A stretch of 64,000 nt of DNA, taken from positions 57,840,157 to 57,904,156 of the forward strand of contig CM056381.1 of assembly GCA_029718625.1 (NCBI GenBank). Reading direction: 5' to 3'. The notes below the pieces were generated by a model. That model was not told where the DNA came from and searched no databases. It saw nothing but the letters and a program-made list of their open reading frames with translations. This document shows positions 36,818 to 46,289 of this stretch, piece by piece. The stretch's first letter is position 1. Every line of letters starts with the position of its first letter. Origin of the DNA: Synaphobranchus kaupii (taxonomy: Eukaryota; Chordata; Actinopteri; Anguilliformes; Synaphobranchidae). A program made the translations under genes and the position numbers.

Positions 36818-36929
36818 CTATAGAGCATAATATGTATTTTTAATGAATAAATTCCAGAAAAATCACTGTTGTGTTTTAAACATTGTAAATTTTGTGTAGT
36901 GATCTATCACTGGGCCACCACAGGGTATC

Positions 36930-37005
36930 CGCTATGGCTTAGTGGTAAGAGCAATGGCTTGGCATATGGCAGTCCCGGGTTCGATCCCCAACAGGTAGGC
37001 CCACC
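36930..37005 (+). repeat. tRNA-like sequence, copy 1
   Basis: An A-box-like TGGCTTAGTGGTAAGAGC and a B-box-like GGGTTCGATCCCC lie at tRNA spacing. The D arm can pair, but the T stem has mismatches and the acceptor ends do not pair well, so this is not a functional tRNA. It is homologous to 37250-37322 in the same repeat. A tRNA-derived SINE fragment is likely. Confidence 0.55.
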
Positions 37006-37249
37006 GAAGGTTACCTTTCTTTTCGATGAAAACAATGCGTAGTTTGTTATGCTTTTCACACTTAATAATGTTCTTTTCACATTATTGTAAACTGCAAAGG
37101 CAAATAAATGTAACTATATTAACTATTCACTGTTTCACTAGTACTTAAATGAGTGACACAAAAAAAGATTTAATGAAGTTATTCTTTTTCCTGCCAAATT
37201 CTAAAATCAAAAATGCTCCATACCCTCAAGTAATTGGTGATGTGTACAA

Positions 37250-37322
37250 CATCTGCAATGGCTTTGTGGTTAGAGCAATTGCCTTTGATGTGGGAGACCC
37301 GGGTCCAAATCCCACCAGGTAC
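37250..37322 (+). repeat. tRNA-like sequence, copy 2
   Basis: A diverged duplicate of the 36930 segment: AATGGCTTTGTGGTTAGAGC and ACCCGGGTCCAAATCCCACC. The downstream sequence (GGTTGCATTTCTTTTTGAC, CTTATGCTTTGCACAT) also matches the region after copy 1, so the duplicated unit is about 210 bp. The B box is damaged (TCCAAATCC). Confidence 0.5.
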
Positions 37323-38355
37323 CAAAGGTTGCATTTCTTTTTGACAAAACATGCACTTTCTTATGCTTTGCACATCTACAGATCTTATTTTCACATTAAT
37401 TCGACAAAAAGGCATTTTATGCCTTTCACACATACCAATGTGAGTGAGATGCTTACATCCTACCTAGATGTCTCTCCTTATGGAAAACTAGTTCTTAGGA
37501 GTCATACTGTCCACCTTTTTGTACTTTCTGCCATTTTCAATTTATTGAAAAACCTTAGACATCTCCTGCTAGACCATTTGACAAATCAACATGGAACTTC
37601 CACTAATTTGTTCATTCGTAGTAAAAGTTACTGTAAAGAAAGTGGATATTTCAAACTGTATCACTGTATTAAACCAATTGAAACTGATGTGGGCATAGTT
37701 TAACACAAAAATGCTAATCCCTCCAAAATGGATTGAATGAAATTGATGAAATTTGGTCACTATACTAGCACTCACATCCAGAGCCAAACTCTAGAGCATA
37801 ATATTATATAATAATATATAATATATATAAAAATATTTAGAAATTAATTCAAACTTGTTGTAGTGATCAATTTGTCCAGATATGTGTACTAAATGTATCG
37901 CCACCATCTTGGATTGGCCGCCATATTATCCATTTTCCTTTGTCCCCAGTTTTGGCCTAACCACATGAGTGCGACCTATGTAGCTTTGGTGCTGACTACA
38001 TTGAGAGAAAGAATCTGGCTGCTGAATTGTTGTATTTAGTCTCATTGTTGCACTATGGACACTTTTCAGTATCTTCTATCTCCAGGAAAGAACAAAGAAA
38101 TTGCACATTTCATGAAGGTCTTCTCAAATTATTCAGTTTACCCAGAATTAACTGAAGGTGGTGGTCTGAAAACAGTTTGACCTTTTATATATTCATGTAT
38201 ATAAACATATTCATGTTTAGACACTCATTTCATGCAGCTACATGTGTCTCACATATACCTTCCGAGACTCAATTGTAAAAGGAAACCAATGTAACATGAT
38301 TACAACAAAATAACAACCTTTTGCTTGGACCCCGTGTATCACTGCTTGCAGCTAT

Positions 38356-39217
38356 ATTTTTCCTTATTCTTCTTGACTTGCTCTTTATGCTCTGAAACAG
38401 GTGTGACACCTGTGGCAAATATGGTCTTTTTCTCCTTGTTTTAAGCTTGCTGGCTTCCTTTGATAAGTAGGGCTCTTGTATGTTGCCAAACAATGAGTGT
38501 GAAGCAATTTATGACTGCTTGTCCACAAATCTGACTAAGTCAGCGAACCTAGCTCTCATTCCATTCCTTTCCTGGATTTCACAAGCAACCCCCCTCCACT
38601 TCTCGCTTAACTTAAAAGGAAGCGTACAGATGACTATCCTCATATCGGTAGGGCTGTCCATTTCCTCAATGTATTCCATGCTATCAACTGTATTGCAGCA
38701 ACCAGTGAGGAACACAGCAAATTCAGTGAGGGCTTCTCCATCTTCTGACTTAGTTGAGGGCCATTTTAGCGCCTTTTCAATGTAGGCAGAATCAATTGTA
38801 TATTCATTCCCAAAGTGTTTGTTCAAGAGCTTCTTAGCTTCTATAAAACCTTTGTCTGGATGCATTTCTTGACAGCTGCGAACAAGCACTTTAGGTCTGC
38901 CACTGGTGAACTGCTTGAGGAAGTGCAACCTGTCTTTGTTGCTTTCTGTCCTTTCTTCGATCCCATGCTCCAATGGAATATCCAGTGGAGGAAAAGTGGA
39001 CACTTTCTGTTGTTTTACCAAAAGCTCAGTAATCTCATTCTGACCCTGCATGATACTAAGCAAATCTCCAATATCTGCAACCCTGTTTTGTTCCGCACTA
39101 GGCTGGCTATTACCAGTAGCATTCAGTTGACTAGGTCTGATAACTCTATCTGAGCTATCTTTGAACCTAGGTCTGTCATGGGTATTTGCAGCCCCTGCTG
39201 TTTCTGCAGTCGTCTTT
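38356..39217 (-). pseudogene. BEL/Pao gag, central region
   Basis: The 184-codon minus-strand frame at 39063-38509 matches the conserved central domain of BEL/Pao gag: FLKQFTSGRPKVLVRSC, LNKHFGNEYTIDSAYIEKAL, FLTGCCNTVDSMEYIEEMD, then LSEKWRGVACEIQERNG. It continues in other frames towards 38356, through a FGNIQ and basic KTRRKRPYLPQ segment. The protein would assemble the cytoplasmic particle that packages the element's RNA. It is cut at right by a gypsy-type solo LTR (39218) and at left by the composite repeat. Confidence 0.9.
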
Positions 39218-39880
39218 CTATTTGGTGTCGTCAGGACACTCTATCTGATTTTTTCCGCCTCCGTTCCAGTATTCGTATCTTGCCCGACAATTATTCCCTA
39301 CACCTGTTTTGCGTTTCCTGCCAGCTATAAATACCTCAGGACTTCCGCATTTCTGCACTTCGATATTGTCTTTGCTATGTTGACAAACAAAGTCGGTAAG
39401 GTATAGAAATTTCGGTCGCTGCATTTCGGGTTCGTACGAATAGGAAACACAAGTCCGGTTATAAGATTTAGGTTAGATTGGTTTTCTCTTTCCTTTCCAA
39501 TCTTTCTTTATCCTTTTCACCTGTTGCCAGTTGTGTTCAGCTCTTTTGCTACAAGAGTTTTGGCTAACAGGTCTTTTCTGTTTTTTTTTCCTTCACTCGT
39601 TTTATTGAGTTTTGTTTTGTTTCACCACCTCTTGTTACGCCTAATTATTTAGTGCGTGAGGTTCTTTTGTTAGTTATTCTCGCTGTTTATCGAGATCGCC
39701 TCAGTTTTTGGAGGTTGCTTTGTTTTGCCTTGTGATAGGGAATTTTTGCTCCTGATCCTGTGTTATCTCAGTCCTGGTGCGGCTACTTCCGCGTTTTGTG
39801 GCGTATCTCTTTAGATACGCTTTTAGAAATCCTTATCGGTCGCGTTTGGTTCTCCGAACCTTACACTCCCCCCTTACAGG
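39218..39880 (+). mobile_element. Ty3/gypsy-type solo LTR inserted in BEL/Pao gag
   Basis: It matches the LTR at 7783-8396 in the opposite orientation and shares its TATA region (CAGCTATAAATACC, about 39323) and the TTTGGTTCTCCGAAC end. BEL gag sequence lies on both sides (39217 leftward and 39881 rightward), so this is a clean nested insertion followed by LTR-LTR recombination. The exact ends are uncertain: CTTACA occurs twice near the right end and I found no clear target duplication. Confidence 0.75.
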
Positions 39881-40658
39881 TCTCTGTGTACCCTTATCTT
39901 GTCTATTCTGCTGGCAGAGCGCTATACTTTTTGAACGTCCACGATCATTTTCATCATTAGCCCTGAAGTTGCCATCCCAACCAGCATGTATTGCAGCATC
40001 TAAGTAGGAATTCATTCCATCTCTAGGCTCAGAAGGTGTGCTATGAGTTGACTCATTTACAGTTAGCACCTTAAGTTTTGCATTTGCAGCAGCAATATCT
40101 GTTTGTAACTCCAATTCTTCTTTTCTTGCTTTAAGCAAAGCCTCTTCTCTCTCAATTTCCTGTTTCTGCTTCAATGCCTCAGCACGTGCTACCATCGCCG
40201 CCCGTTCAGCTTCTACTTTAAGCCTAGCAGAAGATGTGGTGAAAGATACAACAGAAGCAGATCGACTAATAGGCTATATCTTACTATGTGTGGATGCAAC
40301 CATTGAGGCACTGTCGGTGGTACTGTCCGTGGGCTCAACCTCAGCATCAATTCTTTTTGCCTCATCCACTTGATGCTGCACTTCTTTCAACCACTTCTCC
40401 ACACTCTTCACAAAGTGCCTCAAGTCATCGGATTTTGGCTCAAACCATTGTGTCTGATCCTGAATAACTTCCTCCACAGTCATATGGGTTTTAACGGCAT
40501 CATTCAATTCACAGAACACCATATACATGTCTGAGAATTCATTGGCTATCTTAGAAGAATCTACTTCAGCATTATTAGCATCCTCCATGACATTATCGAT
40601 TTCCTTCATCTTTCAACTAAGATGCCCCAATTTAGCTTTCCTTGCTCCTATTAACTGG
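39881..40658 (-). pseudogene. BEL/Pao gag, N-terminal region
   Basis: Two minus-strand frames cover this part. The first, at 40609-40274, contains FCELNDAVKTHMTVEEVI and DQTQWFEPKSDDLRHFV, hallmarks of the BEL/Pao gag N-terminal domain. The next, at 40195-39881, is a coiled-coil-like Glu/Lys/Ala-rich segment (ARAEALKQKQEIEREEALLK) followed by a linker. A stop separates them near 40274. The frame also continues upstream across the TTAA transposon (next gag codons at 42524-42610), so gag begins to the right of that insertion. Confidence 0.85.
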
Positions 40659-41159
40659 TTAAAGGGTAAGTTCGCTATTTTGGACCTTGGACCCTATTTG
40701 CGGTCCGTCTTCCATGAACCTGACCCATGAAGTCCATTTTTTCGCTGATCGGTCCAGTATTGAGTTCGGTACAGATTTCCTGTAGGCTCTCACTGGGCTA
40801 CAATGGAAGTGAACGGGGCAATCAGAAATGTTATGGAAAAACAACGATAAATGTGCTTTTATAGCTCAGTGTGTATTCTTACGGTCTCAGTATGCTCTCC
40901 TGTGAAATGTAGGCTATCGCAAACGCAAACCGAACGTTGAAACAACAGTTCCATTTGAAACAGAACTATTTCTCCGACCGCACTACCTCGCACTGTAAAC
41001 TTCAGCAGTCTAGCTACGTTGTAGAGAGGGGCGGGCCGCTTGAAAAGCAGTTGATCACAAATCCTGACCTCCCGTTGGAGTTTACTATCTAGTAGCCTAC
41101 AGCAGAAATATTTGTAACGCAGTTTTTGTAATCATCATTTGTAATAATTCATCACAGCA

Positions 41160-41456
41160 ATGTTGCGCGAATGTGCAGTCCCCGGTTGTGGGAATAAAAT
41201 GTCTGGACGCTCAAATACCAGTTTTCACAGGCTCCCGTTCTCTGACCCAGAAAGATTGAGACTTTGGCTGGTTGTCTTACGGATCGACATAAACACTCCA
41301 GTCAATCAACTCCGTTTGGCAGACTCGCGAGTTTGTGGAGCGCATTTCGACGCTACTGATTTCTGTAACCGCAAATCAGAAGCAAAACACTGGTTTCTAA
41401 AGAACACAGCTGTTCCTCGTGTCGGACCTGCAGCAATATCAAGCACCGGAGCGGAG
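41160..41456 (+). CDS. THAP zinc-finger exon inside the TTAA transposon
   Basis: The first 99 codons after the ATG at 41160 encode a full C2CH THAP domain. CAVPGC (C-x4-C) lies at residues 5-10, then SFHRLPFSDPERLRLWL (with the invariant Trp), RVCGAHF (C-x2-H), and the closing AVPRV motif with the conserved Pro near residue 85. THAP domains bind DNA through zinc. In transposases such as P element and Kolobok they recognise the transposon ends. The exon finishes at a consensus donor (GCGGAG/GTAAGT, exon end 41456); reading past it gives only five more codons before a stop. No following exon with a catalytic domain is seen, so the gene is probably truncated. The domain itself has no stops and all key residues, so it could still be expressed. 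Confidence 0.85.
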
Positions 41457-41695
41457 GTAAGTTATATTTAGCTATAACGTTACTAACATTTTTATTTTTT
41501 TTGAGCGCGTCCTCTGACCCAGCACTCAATACCAACTAACAAAATCCGAGCTTGACATAAGTTGTTTTCTTGTAACAAAACTGTCGGAAACGTTCATCAA
41601 CTATAACTTTTTACAATTCTATAATGTTTTATTTACAAATGCTTGACGCATGGTGTCCTGTCCAAAGTTCTCATCTATCACATATCTGTTGGCAG

Positions 41696-42055
41696 TCATA
41701 GTGTAATGGTAATCAATGGAGATGATCCAGTGTCATCCACGGATACATCCAGGTTTTCAATGGCATTCGGTAGCAACAGATCCCACTCCCTACAACACAA
41801 ACTTTCCTCCTCTCTGGGCATCTGCTTGCACCTCTTGCAAGAACACCAAAAGTCCCCCGAAATTCTTGGTCTAGCCTCGGCAGCGACTTCGGATAACATT
41901 ACCTGCGCAACTTCAGCCTCTCTCTCTTCTCTTGCTCTCTTATCATCCATCTCTTGTAGTTCCGTGTCCGTGTATTCTGGCTCAAATCTGTAGCCAGTAT
42001 CGTCAAAGTCAAAATCGAATTCTTCGTCTTCGTAATCATTATAATCATCCATCAT
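41696..42055 (-). CDS. Small acidic protein with a P2X7 ballast-like Cys cluster
   Basis: The frame opens at 42103, but the Met at 42055 (MMDDYNDYEDEEFDFDF) is a better start, giving about 119 residues. The N-terminal third is very acidic. The middle has RFEPEYTDTELQEM and charged helix-like sequence. Near residues 66-85 is FWCSCKRCKQMPREEESLCC, a W-C-x-C-x2-C-x2-MP-x3-E-x2-CC pattern. I recognise this pattern as the start of the zinc-binding cytoplasmic ballast domain that ends P2X7 receptors and also occurs in many single-domain fish and invertebrate genes. The rest of that domain is missing: after GSSPLIT the frame stops, so the gene is probably cut by the same internal deletion that removed the transposase core. 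It converges on the THAP exon. The domain name rests on motif memory, not a search. Confidence 0.65.
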   Translation of the reverse strand: MMDDYNDYEDEEFDFDFDDTGYRFEPEYTDTELQEMDDKRAREEREAEVAQVMLSEVAAEARPRISGDFWCSCKRCKQMPREEESLCCREWDLLLPNAIENLDVSVDDTGSSPLITITL

Positions 42056-42523
42056 CCAAGTTTTTTTGTGGAAATTGTAGCCTACGTTGCTGCAGGTAAA
42101 CAAACGCAGACTGCTCAGCTAGATAGTTTCGTAAACGGCCGGCACACCTTCCCGCTCCCCTACCCCCGACACATAGTACTCCGCGAGTGCAGCGCAAACA
42201 AGCAACAGAGAAATGCTTACTTCCAAGCCATGCCAAGCACGTAAAAATGTTCGGATTGAGATACATTTCACAGGAGAGCATACTGAGACCGGTAACAATA
42301 CACCCTGAGCTTCCCGTCTCATTTATTGTACATGAAAGCACATTTATCGAACATTTCTGATTGCCCCGTTCACTTCCATTGTAGCCCAGTGAGAGCCTAC
42401 AGGAAATCTGTACCGAACTCAATACTGGACCGATCAGCGAAAAAATGGACTTCATGGGTCAGGTTCATGGAAGACGGACCGCAAATAGGGTCCAAGGTCC
42501 AAAATAGCGAACTTACCCTTTAA

Positions 42524-42610
42524 GCTTTTCCACTAGCACCTTAGCAGTTGGTTTTTATATGCTCTATGTGGAAGTTTCCTCTTTGTGCTCCATATTAATT
42601 GCGTTGTTAC
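42524..42610 (-). pseudogene. BEL/Pao gag N-terminal codons upstream of the TTAA transposon
   Basis: The minus-strand frame with TAKVLVEKL just right of the transposon is in phase with the gag segment at 40658 leftward (QLIGARKAKLGHL) when a single TTAA is counted. This fixes the insertion point and shows that gag starts to the right of the transposon. The remainder to 42980 would be the untranslated leader if 42981-44398 is the 5' LTR. Confidence 0.6.
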
Positions 42611-42980
42611 AAACTCTAATTACAATTAATCCAAATGACAAGAGAAGTTTCTAGCAAACACTTAATGGTAGCTTCCCTGAAGTAGCCTAATTAGCCCAAG
42701 GTAGGAACATAGAACACGTGTTGGCAATATTGTACAGAATCTTGCGATCTTCACGCTAGATACCTTCTTGCGAATACGATAAATTTACTCAGTTATCCAT
42801 AAAAGTATACAAGTGATGCTTACTTTCCATTTGTTGAGCCGTTTCAGGTCCAAAATGTACAGGATAAATCCATTCAGTGAGACAGCAAACGGGTTTCCTA
42901 CTGCAGACGCTCATATAACACATGCTTGTTCCGGTTTTTCTGTCCGAATCCTTTCTTTTACGGATCAGTTTTCTGACTAA

Positions 42981-44398
42981 TGTAGCCGCATTAGGACGTA
43001 AAATTTCTGACACGTGTTGTTCAAATGCAGTATTTCCACACGTGCCTTCCGTAGCTTAATAAACCAAAACTCTGATACCTAGCATCCACATAGCATCAAC
43101 AAACTAAGTAAAATATGAAAACAGAGACGGTTTTATTTTACGAAAAACCAATACGAACAATAACGTCTCCACATGGAGTGTTTGCCATACTTATTAGGGA
43201 TGGGGGTTTTGGCTTTTTTTTGTACACGTTTACACTTAGAATGTTGGCGTGTATCCGCGGTTAACTGTAACATGACGTCATAGCTTAAGCGATGACGTTG
43301 ACGTCATAGCTTAAGCGATGACGTCATAGCCATAGAGGCCAACGATACTGGTCGGAAACTCGGGTAGCTGCTAGTAAGTAAGCAAGCAGTTATGAAAGAT
43401 TAACATTAGGAGGTAAATATAGGTTAGAATATAATAGAATATACTTTACTGTTTCAAAATGTTTTCATAAAAGAAACTAGTGTCATGAAATTCAAATAAA
43501 ACAGTCCAATCACGGAGTGTTTTTGTTATTGTCCACCGGCATGGGACTGAGTAAGATGGCTCAACATACTCCATCAGAGACCGAAAGCCTGGCGCATCCA
43601 CTTCGCTTAACTGTCTTGTGTCTTTCACAATCATATCCGCGATCAGCTGGGTGATTTTCGCGGCTCTCTGTGTAGTGCACTTGTAGAAGATGGAGCCTAT
43701 TCGGGGTTGGGTGCTAGCATTACCCACCGCGGCATCTTGTTCAAAATCTACGTTCGCGTGTTTTAATCACAGATGATTGTTCATTGAGCTGGTACTGCCC
43801 CCTTTCACACTTAAAACGACACCAGAGTGTACATGTTACCGAGTTGCCGTCGACTTGTTTAGTAAAATAATTCCAGGCTTTAGCTTTTCCGCCGCTCATT
43901 TTGATGCTTTCACTCAAATTCACTGACTCACTCCCGCATTTTTTCCATCAACGTTACTTATGTTGACGTGATTTCCGATCTAGATATATTTAAATGCTTT
44001 AGATATATACATAATATTGTACGAGGAACAATTATATGCAACATTAAAATAATTAATATGATTAAAAAATTATTTTTAAAATTATTTTAAGATTTCGGTT
44101 AATCCGTCCTAAACGGATAGTGATTCATTTTCATGTACACGGTTAAACGTGTACATGACCCCATCCCTAATACTTATACTTGTCGGAATTAAGCATTAAA
44201 AGGAAAAAACCTCAGAAAAACTAAATGGTCAGAAAACTGTTGCTCCACGTCCTGTTCTATTGAATAACTTGCCCGTATCTTTTACATATATACAGTTTCC
44301 TGTGGCTTTTCCAATGGCAGTACAGAACAAAGGAGCAAAGATCGGATATTCAGATACAGATACATCAATACTAAATAATATGATTGAGCATCAAAACA
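42981..44398 (-). repeat. LTR-like repeat, copy 2 (candidate BEL/Pao 5' LTR) split by a hAT element
   Basis: It matches 21057-21527 in two blocks, 42981-43194 and 44170-44398, with the hAT element between them. It lies about 370 bp upstream (on the minus strand) of the first recognised gag codons, a suitable distance for a 5' LTR plus leader. No tRNA primer site was recognised next to 42980, so the identity remains a hypothesis. Confidence 0.45.
43195..44169 (-). mobile_element. hAT element, 975 bp, with transposase pieces
   Basis: Inverted ends (TAGGGATGGGG ... CCCCATCCCTA) are flanked by an exact 8-bp duplication, ATACTTAT (43187-43194 and 44170-44177). On the minus strand, 43923-43741 encodes a BED-type zinc-finger start (AWNYFTKQVDGNSVTCTLWC). 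The 43727-43446 frame encodes the ZBED-like hAT segment (AAKITQLIADMIVKDTRQLS, PGFRSLMEYVEPSYSVPCR). The two frames differ by a frameshift, and the RNase H-like catalytic domain is deleted. It is a non-autonomous derivative. Confidence 0.93.
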
Positions 44399-46285
44399 TT
44401 CTAATAATAATTTATTCTTAACTGAAACAACCCATATTAGTTCAAGATTCAATTACTGATAACTATTCATTATGCAGATAAGGCACAAAATACAACACAA
44501 TCTTCATGTTCATTAAAGCTCTCACAATTAATATAACATCACTTTGCAATGTTCATTACTCGATTGATGGAACTTTTTTCCAAATGTTCAACAAAGACAC
44601 ATGCTTTGTTCTTGAAAAAATTCTTTATCTCTTTAGTATGCATCCAGGTCAGGAAGCATGCAGTTGTTTTTTCCTTGTACTGAACTTCCCATAATAAGGT
44701 AATCAGTCAAATTATTTAAAAATGAATAATTACGCGCATTCAGGCTTGACCTGATAAGTAAACCAGAGGAATCAAACACATACAGGAATACCATCCAACA
44801 TGTTAGTAATTGATAATTAAATTAAAGTAATTCAAAATGCTTACTCTTTGATGATTGAACCACTATTTGGTAGCCCTTTGCTACTAAAATAGGAAATAGT
44901 TGCAAATTAAATTAAATCCTGAGGGTGTAAAATGGTATGATGTGGGCAGGTCTTTCAGAAGAGTTTCCAAACAGGCTTGCTAGATGAGATTGGATGTGCT
45001 GAGCCTGACTGTGTTGTCGCTCTGAGTGTTTGTGTTGCTGCTTCGAGCCCTGACTGTACTGCTGCTCTGGTGCCTCATTTATTACAATGGGGGTAAACTT
45101 CATTAAAAAACAGCATGCAGAAATCCAAAAGTATTGCTTTGTTTCTGTCAAAAACTGCTTTAACATTAATTTCAACAAATACTATGTGCATCCTTGATAC
45201 TCAGTGCTCTATTTATATCTAAGTTTGTGGTATTTCTGAAGAACGCATTAATATGCTAAACAATAGTTCTTGACGTTATATTTAATCATGGTTATGCTGT
45301 AGCTTATTAGCTATGATGATGATGAATGGGCACATGCATGGACAACAGTTTTAGTGTAACCTACACGAGCTATTTTGCTCCTAGCATAGGCCTATACCAG
45401 AGACTGTAGACTCTCTTCCTATATGGTGAATCCTGGCTAAGCTATCTCTTACCTCGATCTGTAGCCTCATTAACTCTGACTGCTGGTAGGGGGGCCGTAC
45501 AAGTTGATGCGCTGTGATCAACTGCTTCAACTCTTAAATCTTTCATGCTTTTCTCACTCTCTCTGTTTCTGTGCCCTAGAATTTCATCATTTTGTCTTCA
45601 CTTAACTTAGCTGGTTTACCAAGGGAAATAGATTGTTCTGCAGCGTAAACACATTTGATGTACGTGAGTGAACATGTGGTGCTTGACCTTGAGTTGATAA
45701 AACCATTTTCTCAAGATAAATGGGTGAAATACAGTCAGACTGTTAGATAGGCTACACGTGATTAAATTAGTATAGACCTAAATGTTGTTGGGCCATACAT
45801 GGAGGCAATTACAACATTTCTCAGCATGATACTTTAATCGAAAAATGGTTGCAGAATTTAACCTGCTGTCAGAGCCCACACGGGGCACCCCCTAGGCCCA
45901 GGGCTTGGGACAGCAGCCCCATGACTGTGGCCCAGCTCATGCAAAACTCAACACCGCATATCAGCAGTCTTTCCCAGGATGTCCATAACACTGTCTGTTT
46001 GGGCCACCATGCAGACAAAACTGACATTGTCCCTCTGTGATTTATTTTCTCATTAGGTTGTACAATTGCTCAGTGTGCCTGTGTTTCTTTGGGGAAGGCT
46101 TCTAAGGGTCTCCCCTCCAGACATGCCAGGTGTCTCTGGGTTCTGCACAAGAAGGGCTGGAGTCTGCACAGGAAGTACAGGGACTGGCTGGGGCCCGCTT
46201 CATTCTGGTATAAGTGGGGGTATCTGATTAAGTTCAGTGGATTGTGTCTATATGGGGATTGTTGGACCAAAACTCAATAATAATA
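44399..46285. other. Region without recognised genes
   Basis: I see no protein family and no clear repeat boundaries. Short frames on both strands (for example 46070-46280 on both) overlap one another and look accidental. The stretch at 45870-46060 has a PCR-product-like mixed composition but no recognised motif. Confidence 0.4.
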
Positions 46286-46289
46286 ATAT

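Larger units (their letters stand above)
31759..38355. mobile_element. ~6.6-kb composite repeat inserted in BEL/Pao gag
   Basis: The two ends are inverted (GGGGTCCAAGC at 31760-31770, GCTTGGACCCC at 38323-38333). The right end continues through CACTGCTTGCAGCTATA, a form I recall from abundant fish repeats. Internal segments recur: the TTTGAC(A)(T/A)ATCAACATGGAAC block near 32110, 33450 and 37570, the GTAGTGATC(G/A)ATTT and GGATTGGCCGCCAT blocks near 32455 and 37860, and TGGCGCTATAGAGCATAAT. It therefore looks like a chain of diverged units. It hosts further insertions at 33636-34735 and 34781-36817. No transposase is recognised and its class is unknown. BEL gag sequence flanks it on both sides. 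Confidence 0.7.
40663..42519. mobile_element. TTAA-flanked (Kolobok-like) transposon, 1857 bp, carrying THAP and ballast-like ORFs
   Basis: The element begins AGGGTAAGTTCGC and ends with its exact inverse. It is flanked by TTAA on both sides (40659-40662 and 42520-42523). The inverted repeats extend about 250 bp; the first ~170 bp look identical, and the rest match with small indels. This implies a recent insertion. The interrupted BEL gag frame reads on correctly when one TTAA is counted. TTAA target sites together with a THAP-type DNA-binding domain are characteristic of the Kolobok superfamily; piggyBac shares TTAA but lacks THAP. No DDE catalytic domain is visible, so this copy is non-autonomous, probably by internal deletion. 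Confidence 0.85.

Noticed and set aside
36930..37005. A functional tRNA gene
   Set aside because: The acceptor ends do not pair, the T stem is mismatched, and a second degenerate copy shows it is part of a repeat.
38815..39406. Plus-strand frames at 38815-39153 and 39161-39406
   Set aside because: The first is antisense to BEL gag and the second runs across the solo LTR boundary; neither matches a family.
42326..42523. Identical 55-residue translations at 40659-40844 (minus) and 42326-42523 (plus)
   Set aside because: They are the two terminal inverted repeats of the transposon read outward, not a protein.
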